Part shown: positions 1 to 6,022 of the stretch, piece by piece
Numbering within the stretch: position 1 is the stretch's first letter
How the letters are laid out: the number at the start of each line of letters is the position of its first letter
Source of the DNA: an uncultured Slackia sp.
Lineage (GTDB): Bacteria > Actinomycetota > Coriobacteriia > Coriobacteriales > Eggerthellaceae
Direction: 5' to 3'
Assembly (NCBI GenBank): GCA_900553655.1
Contig: USEQ01000001.1
Coordinates: forward strand, 1-18,578
Length of the DNA stretch: 18,578 nt
The notes under the pieces: generated by a model
The model's input: the letters and a program-made list of their open reading frames with translations, nothing else
What the model was told of the DNA's origin: nothing
Database searches by the model: none
Position numbers and translations under genes: made by a program

Positions 1-122
1 GGGTCAAGGCCGAACGCCAGGCGAAAAAGCGGAACCATGATGGTGCCGCCGCCAATGCCCAAAAGTCCAGAAAGAAGACCGACTACGATGCCGACGAACG
101 CGGCGATAATGAACATGGTCAT
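1..122 (-). CDS. TauE/SafE family permease, N-terminal fragment
   Basis: The first 40 codons of a membrane protein that runs off the left edge. The visible N-terminus is one hydrophobic helix with the glycine-rich motif GLLSGLLGIGGG followed by TIMVP, which is the hallmark of the first helix of TauE/SafE (formerly DUF81) permeases. Family members move sulfite, sulfoacetate or other organosulfur anions, but the substrate cannot be told from a fragment. The ATG at 122-120 is preceded by GGGAGA nine bases upstream, inside the end of the preceding glycosyltransferase gene. Only five bases separate the two genes, so they are probably co-transcribed and translationally coupled. A second ATG two codons in is less well spaced. 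Confidence 0.82.
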   Translation of the reverse strand, partial: MTMFIIAAFVGIVVGLLSGLLGIGGGTIMVPLFRLAFGLD

Positions 123-127
123 ACGCG

Positions 128-1411
128 CTACTCTCCCGCACCAAGATTCAATCGAATCTCCGTCGTTTCACCCGGGCTAATGCTTCCTGCATCGTGGCGC
201 ATCTGCTCCATGCGCTGCTGCTCCTGATTGCTTGACTGAAGCAGAATACCCTGCATGATTACATCGTTTTCGAAACGAGACATAATGGCCGGCCATTTGA
301 ATTGGAATTCGAAATACTTCGAGCAGTGGGTTTCGGCATATTTCGCCGCTTCGCCCGTTGCCGATTTGGCGGCCTGACGATAACCCCGGCCATCCGGCCG
401 GCCGATAGAGCGCAACAACGCCGTACGCCTGATCCGCTTCGTTATGTTCGATTCCAAAAACGGTCCCGGATAGGGCTGAAGCGACTGTGGCTTGATTTGC
501 AGAAGGTCAATCTGCGTGCGCGCATATTCGATCTTGCGATACTCGTAGAGCCAACGAAAGATATCCTGGCGAAAACGCAAGCCTTCACGCGGCGTTGCAG
601 GAGGAAGATGGCGCATCGCCCATTGATTGTCGAACCAGATATCGCTGCCGTACATACGAAGATCGAGCATGTAGTCGAGATCTTCGCCGCGAGCAATCCA
701 AGGATCGAAGGAAACGCGCCGAAATGCCTCTTTATGCAGAGCGAGGCAACCGCCGCAAACATGATTTGACCGGGAGAGGCGCGGGCCCGCCATGGCCTTG
801 GCAATCCAGGCATTGAAGGCCTTGCCCTGCTGCCAGAAATGGTCATACCACTTCGTCGGCCTGTTGGAAAGGAAGCTGCCCTCTTCGTTGAGGTAATACC
901 CCGTCTTTGCCAAAATGGGCACGCCTCGACGAGTCAGCTTCCCAAGACCGTACATGGCCTTTTCGAGGAACGCCTCGTCCTCCACCACGGAGTCGTCATC
1001 GAGAAAAACGGCGGCGTCGAAGTCGAGCATGTCGGCAACCAGAAGACCGAGATTCCTTACCGCGCCATAGCCGGAAAGGCCTATCTCGTTGCGGACAGGA
1101 ACGCCCAGCTGCTCCATGCGCTGCCTAATCAGCGCCAACTCGGGAGCGCCGACAACCGTAATGCTCAGGTCGGAAAAATACTCGGCGATCGACCTCGCCT
1201 TGCTTGCCGCCTGGTTCTCGATGGATGGCTCAGCCGCAACAAGGATGACAATATGACCCAGGCCTCGAACCTTCCTCAGCGAATCAAGACAGCGAGGAAG
1301 CTCGCCTTGGGAAGAAAGGGACGTGGTGTGATCGTAGGTAGAAGTGACTTGACCCACTTCGGCATGACGGCGCGCCGAGATAAAGACAGGAATCAAAATG
1401 ACAGGGTTCAT
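128..1411 (-). CDS. Family 2 (GT-A fold) glycosyltransferase
   Basis: Predicted 427-residue nucleotide-sugar-dependent glycosyltransferase. It starts MNPVILIPVF, the first beta strand of a GT-A fold, continues with a cluster of prolyl-cysteinyl-leucine type (PRCLDSL, about 39-45), and has the metal and nucleotide binding motif FLDDDS (DDD at 138-140). The acceptor-side acidic motif ARGEDLDYMLD lies at 240-250. A CGGCLALHKEAF segment at 219-230 fits the family strand preceding the catalytic base. The last ~130 residues are charged, helical and without recognised domain. No transmembrane segment is seen, so the enzyme is probably cytosolic or peripheral. The open frame extends 24 codons upstream, but the ATG at 1411 has GAAGGGA seven bases before it and begins the fold, so I chose it. 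Sugar donor and acceptor are unknown; no other glycan gene lies nearby in the window. Confidence 0.75.
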   Translation of the reverse strand: MNPVILIPVFISARRHAEVGQVTSTYDHTTSLSSQGELPRCLDSLRKVRGLGHIVILVAAEPSIENQAASKARSIAEYFSDLSITVVGAPELALIRQRMEQLGVPVRNEIGLSGYGAVRNLGLLVADMLDFDAAVFLDDDSVVEDEAFLEKAMYGLGKLTRRGVPILAKTGYYLNEEGSFLSNRPTKWYDHFWQQGKAFNAWIAKAMAGPRLSRSNHVCGGCLALHKEAFRRVSFDPWIARGEDLDYMLDLRMYGSDIWFDNQWAMRHLPPATPREGLRFRQDIFRWLYEYRKIEYARTQIDLLQIKPQSLQPYPGPFLESNITKRIRRTALLRSIGRPDGRGYRQAAKSATGEAAKYAETHCSKYFEFQFKWPAIMSRFENDVIMQGILLQSSNQEQQRMEQMRHDAGSISPGETTEIRLNLGAGE

Positions 1412-1799
1412 ACGTTCCCTTCTATAACGGGTATCCGGCGCAGCGAACGCGTTCTTGGACGCCCTCCGACATTGCCTTCCCATTCTACCCCTTCGGTCAT
1501 ATCCAGCCTAAAAAACCGTCGAAGAGACGAAGAACGCGCAAGCTTGCCGCATCAAACGCTCGTTCGCAAATTCTCCCAGGTGACGCTTCGCTGTTTTAGA
1601 ATTCGCAACGCCTGGGAAAACTGCGACGCGAAGACCATCGGCGAGTGCCGGCGCAAAAAAACCCGCGCCGTTGGGGAGCGCGGGTAAAGTCCAGGACCGT
1701 TTTCGGGCCCGCCAGAGAACGAATCCCGAAGAGATGCTCAATTCCATCGAGGAACGAAGCCCCCGAAGAAACGATTCAACCCCATCGAGAAACAGATTC
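1412..1799. other. Gene-free stretch between glycosyltransferase and QueT genes
   Basis: The 388 bases hold the 5' region of the glycosyltransferase gene on the right-to-left strand and, nearer the other end, the terminator of the QueT-family gene. I see no convincing protein: the short frames here lack ribosome binding sites and family resemblance. No good sigma-70 promoter for the glycosyltransferase could be picked out; a TAGAAT box near 1487 lacks a -35 partner. Interleaved inverted repeats occur at 1561-1616. An 8-bp word, CCATCGAG, is repeated 38 bases apart (1744 and 1782). Confidence 0.5.
1655..1685 (-). terminator. Intrinsic terminator downstream of the QueT-family gene
   Basis: Perfect 8-bp stem ACCCGCGC (1661-1668) with GCGCGGGT (1678-1685), 9-base loop, followed on the minus strand by seven T residues (A-run at 1655-1661). 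It lies 115 bases beyond the stop codon of the QueT-family gene and upstream of the glycosyltransferase, so it separates the two transcripts. Confidence 0.85.
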
Positions 1800-2390
1800 T
1801 TAAGAAAGATGCTTGAAGATGTTCGCCTTGCCGAGAGCCTTCAGAAGCGGCATACCCAAGACGTAGACCACGACGGCCTCGCCTATACCCGTGGCAACAA
1901 GGCCGAACAGATACATGGGAATGTATGCACCGTCAAGGCTGATCGTGGTGAAGGGGATGGTGTAGAAACCCAGACCCTGAAGAAGAATGGGCAGATAAGC
2001 AGGAACGATGACGGCGTTGGCGATCACGGGGCCGAGGAGCGCAATAGCCGGACGCGAAGCGAATTTGCGACACCATAGCGCACCGACCAGTGTGGCGAGA
2101 GAGCCGAACACTACATCGAGCAAACCGAGCGCACCCGTACCTGCAATGACCATGTTGGCAACATTCGCCACGATGCATCCGATCGTGAGCCCCGGGACAG
2201 CGGCAGGGGTCAAAACGGCAAGAACAACGAGCGCTTCGGAAATGCGAAACTGAACCGGCCCCCATGCAAGACCCTGCAAGAGCACGAGCGCAGCAAGCGT
2301 GCACGCTGCATACACTGCGGCGATCATCCCCGCCTCGGCAACGTAAGACACGCGCGCCGAAGACGCGCCTTTAACGGCAGCTTTTTCCAT
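1800..2390 (-). CDS. queT: QueT family ECF transporter substrate-binding (S) component
   Basis: Predicted 196-residue integral membrane protein with about six hydrophobic segments. The pattern WGPVQFRISEALVVLAVLTP, then PGLTIGCIVANV and DVVFGSLATLVGAL, matches the QueT (DUF988) family, the membrane S components of energy-coupling-factor transporters thought to import queuosine precursors such as preQ0, preQ1 or queuine. Such a component needs the shared EcfA/A'/T module, which is not in the window and would have to be encoded elsewhere (group II ECF system, family knowledge). The start at 2390 has AAAGGAGA seven bases upstream; the open frame extends 13 codons further but without a site. The gene stands alone, with its own promoter (2493-2522) and terminator (1655-1685). 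The substrate is inferred from family only. Confidence 0.82.
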   Translation of the reverse strand: MEKAAVKGASSARVSYVAEAGMIAAVYAACTLAALVLLQGLAWGPVQFRISEALVVLAVLTPAAVPGLTIGCIVANVANMVIAGTGALGLLDVVFGSLATLVGALWCRKFASRPAIALLGPVIANAVIVPAYLPILLQGLGFYTIPFTTISLDGAYIPMYLFGLVATGIGEAVVVYVLGMPLLKALGKANIFKHLS

Positions 2391-2404
2391 GTGATTCTCC
2401 TTTG

Positions 2405-2418
2405 TTCCGCGCGCGGAA
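2405..2418. repeat. Perfect palindrome in the queT leader
   Basis: The 14-bp palindrome TTCCGCGCGCGGAA lies two bases from the AAAGGAG ribosome binding site of the QueT-family gene. In RNA it could form a short GC-rich hairpin adjoining, but not covering, the binding site; as DNA it could be an operator. It sits within a leader of about 96 nt counted from the predicted start of transcription. Confidence 0.45.
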
Positions 2419-2492
2419 AGAAACCGCACGGGCTATGGGCAACGAATAAGCAGGCGAAGCACAGGGCCCAACGATGCACCTCGCGAATGCGC

Positions 2493-2522
2493 AGTATACC
2501 AGATGGGCGCCCAAAGGGCCAA
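2493..2522 (-). promoter_or_regulatory. Predicted sigma-70 type promoter of the QueT-family gene
   Basis: On the minus strand a TATACT -10 box (2493-2498; 5 of 6 consensus bases) is preceded by TGG, giving an extended -10, and by TTGGCC (2517-2522) at an 18-base spacing. Transcription would start near 2486 and leave a leader of about 96 nt. The -35 box overlaps the T-run of the upstream terminator. Confidence 0.6.
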
Positions 2523-2560
2523 AAAGCAAACGGCCTCGGAGCGTATGCCCCGAGGCCGTT
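2521..2560 (-). terminator. Intrinsic terminator of the two-helix membrane protein gene
   Basis: An 11-bp perfect stem, AACGGCCTCGG (2529-2539) with CCGAGGCCGTT (2550-2560), 10-base loop. On the minus strand it is followed by GC and then TTTTT. It begins 20 bases after the stop codon at 2581, so it ends that transcript. TTTT on the plus side (2559-2562) would allow some function in both directions. Confidence 0.85.
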
Positions 2561-2580
2561 TTCGAGCGTTTCGATAGGAG

Positions 2581-3285
2581 CTATTCCGCCTGATCGGCTT
2601 TTTTCGCCGCTTCGCGCTCAGCCTTCAACTGAGCAATAGGCTTGGAAGCGTCTTCGCGCTCTTTCGCCTTCGCCGCCTCTTCTTCAGCCTGCTTCCGAGC
2701 CTCTTCCGCGGAAGGCTGGGGCTCCTCTTCCTTCTTGCCGAAGAATCGCCTCGGGCGCGCCTTCTTCTTTTCCTCTCGAGCCGCTTCCTTCTCGGCAGCG
2801 CGCTGATTGTTCGCATTGGTGACGAGGTGTTCCTTCACCTGCTTTGGATGCTTCTTCATCATTTCCATCTGGTATTCGCGACGGACCTTGCGAATCTTGG
2901 AGAAGTCAAGCCAGACGGCCGCGATAATGAAAGCATATGCGGGAATGATGCAGCCCCACGACGCCCAGACCGCGCCAGGGAACAGATTAGGCAAAACCAT
3001 GCCGAGCACCGTCAAGACAATAGCGGCAATCAGGCAGAACCACCAGATGCGACGCAGTTTTTTATAGCGCTCGGTAGGAGGATTGTAGAACATGCGATCG
3101 AGTTCGGCCTGTTTCGCACGCTGCTGCTTCTTGATGGCCTTCTTCTCCTGGGGGGTGTGGCCGCTCGGCTTGATGTAGACGCTTGCCGCAGCTTTGCTCT
3201 TTGGCTTCATGGATGCAGCAGACTTCTTGGTCTGCCCCTTGACATCGCTCTGGTAGCGGTCGTTCATCGGGTTACGTTGAGACAC
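2581..3285 (-). CDS. Unrecognised two-helix membrane protein with charged tail
   Basis: I do not recognise the family. The 234-residue product has a basic N-terminus (to about 78), two hydrophobic helices (about 80-102 and 105-127) joined by a short PNLFPG turn, and a long cytoplasmic tail that is first basic (130-182), then a Glu/Ala/Lys-rich stretch (185-234) likely to be helical or coiled coil. With basic residues flanking both helices, both ends are predicted to be inside. The start is a GTG at 3285 with AAAGGA nine bases upstream; the ATG at 3267 has no site. It forms its own transcription unit, with an extended -10 promoter (3336-3364) and a strong terminator (2521-2560). Low-complexity tails like this occur in membrane proteins of many families, so tail similarity alone would not assign it. 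Confidence 0.75.
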   Translation of the reverse strand: MSQRNPMNDRYQSDVKGQTKKSAASMKPKSKAAASVYIKPSGHTPQEKKAIKKQQRAKQAELDRMFYNPPTERYKKLRRIWWFCLIAAIVLTVLGMVLPNLFPGAVWASWGCIIPAYAFIIAAVWLDFSKIRKVRREYQMEMMKKHPKQVKEHLVTNANNQRAAEKEAAREEKKKARPRRFFGKKEEEPQPSAEEARKQAEEEAAKAKEREDASKPIAQLKAEREAAKKADQAE

Positions 3286-3304
3286 TAGGATTCGTCCTTT
3301 CCAG

Positions 3305-3316
3305 GCGCTTAAGCGC
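3305..3316. promoter_or_regulatory. 12-bp palindrome in the 5' leader, possible operator
   Basis: GCGCTTAAGCGC is a perfect 12-bp palindrome about 13 to 24 bases downstream of the predicted start of transcription (near 3329) and just upstream of the ribosome binding site of the two-helix membrane protein gene. The position would suit a repressor site. A palindrome this short may be chance. Confidence 0.3.
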
Positions 3317-3335
3317 ATTTTTTCCGTAACAAGGA

Positions 3336-3364
3336 ATAATGCCAAAGCAAGCAGCGCATCGCAA
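3336..3364 (-). promoter_or_regulatory. Predicted promoter of the two-helix membrane protein gene
   Basis: TTGCGA (3359-3364) and CATTAT (3336-3341) are spaced by exactly 17 bases on the minus strand, and the -10 is extended by TGG. Each hexamer matches 4 of 6 consensus bases. Confidence 0.5.
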
Positions 3365-3493
3365 GTCTTAAGACCCGCCGTTTAGCCGTTGTAACCTGCA
3401 ACAACCACGCATATCGCAGGCTCTTGCGCGCCAAGAAGGCGAATCGCCGCAGCACGAGGCGCCTTCAAGCCGCAGAGAGGCGCGGTTCGCACA

Positions 3494-5080
3494 CTACCTG
3501 CGGCCTTTCTGCCTGTGACTCTGCCCCTTGCCTTTCTGCTCTTTTTCCTTCTGCGCCTTGATACGCTCGAAATCGTACAGGGGAATATGGATGGTGAAGC
3601 AGGCTCCTTCGCCTTTCTTGCCCTCGACCTGAATCCAGCCTCCGTGACGATCGACAATTTCTTTGACAACGGCCAGACCTACGCCAAGGCCGCCGCTTTG
3701 GCGCTGACGGCTCTCCTCGGCACGCCAGAATCGGTTGAAGACCATCTTGCATTCCTCGGGCGAAAGGCCGATGCCCGTATCTTTCACCGAAATGGAAGCC
3801 ATGATGTCGCCCTTGCGAACTTTGACCGTGATTTTCCCAGGGGCGGGAGTGTAGCGCACCGCGTTCGAAATGAGATTGGCCGTGGCCTGCCTGAGCATAT
3901 CGCGATCGCCGTACACCATAACCTCGTCTTCGGCATCGAACTCGAGAGTGAGACCGGCATCGTTGACGAACGCTTCGTGGGAGAGGGCCAAAGGCCTGAT
4001 GAGCTCGCCGACGTTGATTACTTCCTCGTTCATAGGGGTAGAGCGACTCTCAAGGCGCGAAAGACGCAAGAGGGCATCAACAAGTCTTCCCAGCCTTCTC
4101 ACCTCGAGATTTATGGTACCGAGACGCTCTTCGTTCGGCTCGAACACGCCGTCGACAATAGCCTCGACTGTGGATTGAATAGCCATAAGCGGCGTGCGCA
4201 GCTCATGGGCGACGTCCATCGTGAGCCTGCGCTCGAGCTGCTGGTTCTTCTCGACGCTTTCCGCCATGGCATCGAACGTCTTTCCCAATTCGGCGATTTC
4301 GTCATCGCCTTCGAGATTCGTACGCGCCGACAGGTCTCCTTCTTTGATGGCCGCAGCAGTACGCGTCATGCGGTTGATAGGATCAACCAGGCCGCGCGCG
4401 AACAAAAAGCCTATGCACGACGCAAGCAAAACCGAAAGTACGGCAGCAAAAGCCATGGCCTGGTAACTCTGGTTCCTGAACGTCTGGTCGGCTTTCGAAA
4501 GAAGAACCTCCGAGCCGTAAACCCACATATGGACCGACCCGACAACTTTGCCGTTGCTCAAGACGATAGACGACGTGGCCATCTTATCGTTGCCGTTCGG
4601 AGCAAAAGATTCTTCATTAAGAATATTGGGGCCAAAGCCGTCAGATGACCCGCTATTGGGAAGGGACGAATCGTAGACAACCTGACCCGTCTGCATGCTT
4701 GAAACCTGAATGCCCATGCCGGGCTGCAGCGCATGCGCCGACTGAGCAGGCTGGACATCATCGATTCCTATTGCCGGATACGTTCCTTCCCCTGCTTCGC
4801 GAATCTCCTTGATGGCGGTTTCGTGGTTCGCTTCATAGAGGCTCGCGACGCTTTTCGCCGTCGCGTCAGCAAGCTCTTGAACGTTCTCTCTCGTATACGC
4901 CTGGAAATGCTGCTCCCATACGTACGAAAGCACGCCCATGGCCACAACGACGGTCATCATGGCAACGAGCGCAAATGTGCATGTAACGCGCGTTGTGTAC
5001 GAGCACTCGAACATCCTGTCGCGAACGCGCGCGAACGCGCCCTTATGCTCTTTGCTGGATTTCTCGGAAGAAGACACCAT
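3494..5080 (-). CDS. Membrane sensor histidine kinase (HAMP, HisKA, HATPase_c)
   Basis: A 528-residue class I sensor kinase, partner of the response regulator gene just upstream. Transmembrane helices at about 34-56 and 207-231 flank an extracytoplasmic sensor domain of about 150 residues without recognised fold. HAMP follows at about 229-283. HisKA carries the phosphoacceptor His292 in VAHELRTP. The ATPase domain has N box NLISNAVRYTP (402-412), G1 DTGIGLSPEE (434-443), F box FNRFWR and G2 GGLGVGLA (463-470), so all catalytic boxes are present. It ends in a very basic lysine- and arginine-rich tail of about 25 residues after the catalytic domain, which is unusual. The ATG at 5080 has GAGGAGG about 13 bases upstream, a rather long spacing. 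The 94-base gap to the regulator gene holds a terminator-like hairpin. No terminator with a T-run was seen after the stop codon. The signal sensed is unknown. Confidence 0.93.
   Translation of the reverse strand: MVSSSEKSSKEHKGAFARVRDRMFECSYTTRVTCTFALVAMMTVVVAMGVLSYVWEQHFQAYTRENVQELADATAKSVASLYEANHETAIKEIREAGEGTYPAIGIDDVQPAQSAHALQPGMGIQVSSMQTGQVVYDSSLPNSGSSDGFGPNILNEESFAPNGNDKMATSSIVLSNGKVVGSVHMWVYGSEVLLSKADQTFRNQSYQAMAFAAVLSVLLASCIGFLFARGLVDPINRMTRTAAAIKEGDLSARTNLEGDDEIAELGKTFDAMAESVEKNQQLERRLTMDVAHELRTPLMAIQSTVEAIVDGVFEPNEERLGTINLEVRRLGRLVDALLRLSRLESRSTPMNEEVINVGELIRPLALSHEAFVNDAGLTLEFDAEDEVMVYGDRDMLRQATANLISNAVRYTPAPGKITVKVRKGDIMASISVKDTGIGLSPEECKMVFNRFWRAEESRQRQSGGLGVGLAVVKEIVDRHGGWIQVEGKKGEGACFTIHIPLYDFERIKAQKEKEQKGKGQSHRQKGRR
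5020..5040. repeat. 10-bp exact tandem repeat inside the kinase gene
   Basis: GCGAACGCGC occurs twice in direct succession (5021-5030, 5031-5040), with period 10 holding over 21 bases, in codons about 14-20 of the histidine kinase. Because the unit is not a multiple of three, loss or gain of a copy would shift the frame near the start of the protein. Confidence 0.7.
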
Positions 5081-5118
5081 GGCGCAGACGCCACCTCCTC
5101 GCGATATGCGGCATCATC

Positions 5119-5151
5119 AAAACAAGGCTCGGCCCAAAGAGCCGAGCCTTG
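5119..5151 (-). terminator. Terminator-like hairpin between regulator and kinase genes
   Basis: A perfect 11-bp stem, CAAGGCTCGGC (5123-5133) with GCCGAGCCTTG (5141-5151), 7-base loop, followed on the minus strand by TTTT. It lies 24 bases after the response regulator stop codon and ends about 40 bases before the kinase ATG. There is too little room between hairpin and kinase start for a full promoter, so the kinase is probably expressed by readthrough (inference). Confidence 0.75.
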
Positions 5152-5174
5152 CCGTGTCCAATTCTAATATGGAA

Positions 5175-5885
5175 CTACCCCTGCTGCTTCGTGGGATCTT
5201 CGAAACGATACCCGACGCCATGAACCGTATGCAGCCATTTCGGGCTGCGGGGATTGTCGCCGATCTTGGCGCGCAAGTTTTTGACGTGAGAGTCAATAGT
5301 GCGCTCGTAGCCTTCGAAATCGTAGCCGAGAACCTTCTCTACGAGCTCCATGCGCGTGTACACATGACCGGGATAGCGGGACAACGTGGTGAGCAGCTTG
5401 AACTCGCTTGCAGTAAGGTCGACCTCTTCGCCGTTGACCAGGACTTTATGACCCGAAACGTCAATCGTCAGCTCGCCGAATTCAAGCACTTCACGCTGGG
5501 GTTCGGAATCCACATGGGCGCGGCGAAGAAGAGCGCGCACGCGCGCAACCAGCTCGCGCGGAGAAAAAGGCTTGACGAGATAGTCGTCGGCACCGAGCTC
5601 GAGACCGATGATACGGTCCCCCACGTCGCCCTTCGCGGTCAGCATGATAATAGGCACGTCGGAGTTGTCGCGAATCGCGCGGCATACGTTCTCGCCCGGA
5701 ACGCGAGGAAGCATAAGATCCAAGACGACCAGGTCAAAATGATGCCTGCCGAATTCTTCCAATGCCTCCTGACCGTCTCCGACGGCGGTAACCCAATAAT
5801 TGTCACGCTCAAGAAAGCCAGCGACGGCGTCGCGAATGGCTTTCTCGTCTTCTACAAGCAGGATGCGACGAGTTTCGTTACTCAT
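5175..5885 (-). CDS. OmpR/PhoB family DNA-binding response regulator
   Basis: A 236-residue two-component response regulator. The receiver domain (about 7-120) has the acidic pair in VEDE (12-13), phosphoacceptor Asp56 in LVVLDLMLP, Thr83 in IIMLTAKG and Lys105 in DYLVKPF, that is, the full active-site set. A linker leads to an OmpR-type winged helix (about 135-232) with the typical segments LTASEFKLLTTL, GHVYTRMELVEKVLGYDFEGYERTID (in part) and VRGVGYRFE-like HTVHGVGYRFED. The ATG at 5885 has GAGGAG eight bases upstream; a GTG nine bases earlier would lie too close to that site. It is transcribed ahead of the kinase and divergently from the Tat-signal gene at 6023. A TACAAT box at 5962-5967 on the minus strand could be its -10, but no matching -35 is present. 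Confidence 0.95.
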   Translation of the reverse strand: MSNETRRILLVEDEKAIRDAVAGFLERDNYWVTAVGDGQEALEEFGRHHFDLVVLDLMLPRVPGENVCRAIRDNSDVPIIMLTAKGDVGDRIIGLELGADDYLVKPFSPRELVARVRALLRRAHVDSEPQREVLEFGELTIDVSGHKVLVNGEEVDLTASEFKLLTTLSRYPGHVYTRMELVEKVLGYDFEGYERTIDSHVKNLRAKIGDNPRSPKWLHTVHGVGYRFEDPTKQQG

Positions 5886-5961
5886 AGTTAGCACTCCTCA
5901 TACAGTCTCGGGGGCGTCCCTTGGCTTCCGTCTTCGACTTCGCCAAGCCCGGTTTGCGTTT

Positions 5962-5967
5962 ATTGTA
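5962..5967 (-). promoter_or_regulatory. Possible -10 box for the response regulator gene
   Basis: TACAAT on the minus strand, 5 of 6 consensus bases, 76 bases upstream of the regulator ATG. No recognisable -35 hexamer at 16-18 bases. TTGCG and CGCAA arms flank it, which could be a regulator site or chance. Confidence 0.3.
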
Positions 5968-6005
5968 ACGATTCGCAATGCCATGCACGCTTCCTGGTAA
6001 CAAAA

Positions 6006-6014
6006 TGACACAAT
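6006..6014 (+). promoter_or_regulatory. Extended -10 next to the Tat-signal gene start
   Basis: TGA followed by CACAAT (6009-6014; 4 of 6 consensus bases) ends eight bases before the ATG at 6023. If used, transcription would begin around 6021, leaving almost no leader. This would fit the absence of a ribosome binding site. No good -35 is visible. Confidence 0.3.
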
Positions 6015-6022
6015 AAGCGTCT

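Noticed and set aside
1412..1483. Longer start for the glycosyltransferase (24 extra residues)
   Set aside because: The added residues are basic and unlike a family start; the ATG at 1411 has a good binding site and opens the fold.
1744..1789. CCATCGAG direct repeat downstream of the QueT-family gene
   Set aside because: Only eight exact bases repeated once; expected by chance often enough.
2391..2490. preQ1 class I riboswitch
   Set aside because: The compact C-rich loop and A-rich tail (AAAAAACUA-like) are absent. Other classes could not be judged by eye.
3382..3493. Terminator after the histidine kinase
   Set aside because: GC-rich arms such as GAAGGCG/CGCCTTC are present, but there is no T-run behind them.
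3515..4648. Long plus-strand open frame opposite the histidine kinase
   Set aside because: Mirror of a clear kinase gene; no domains and no start signals.
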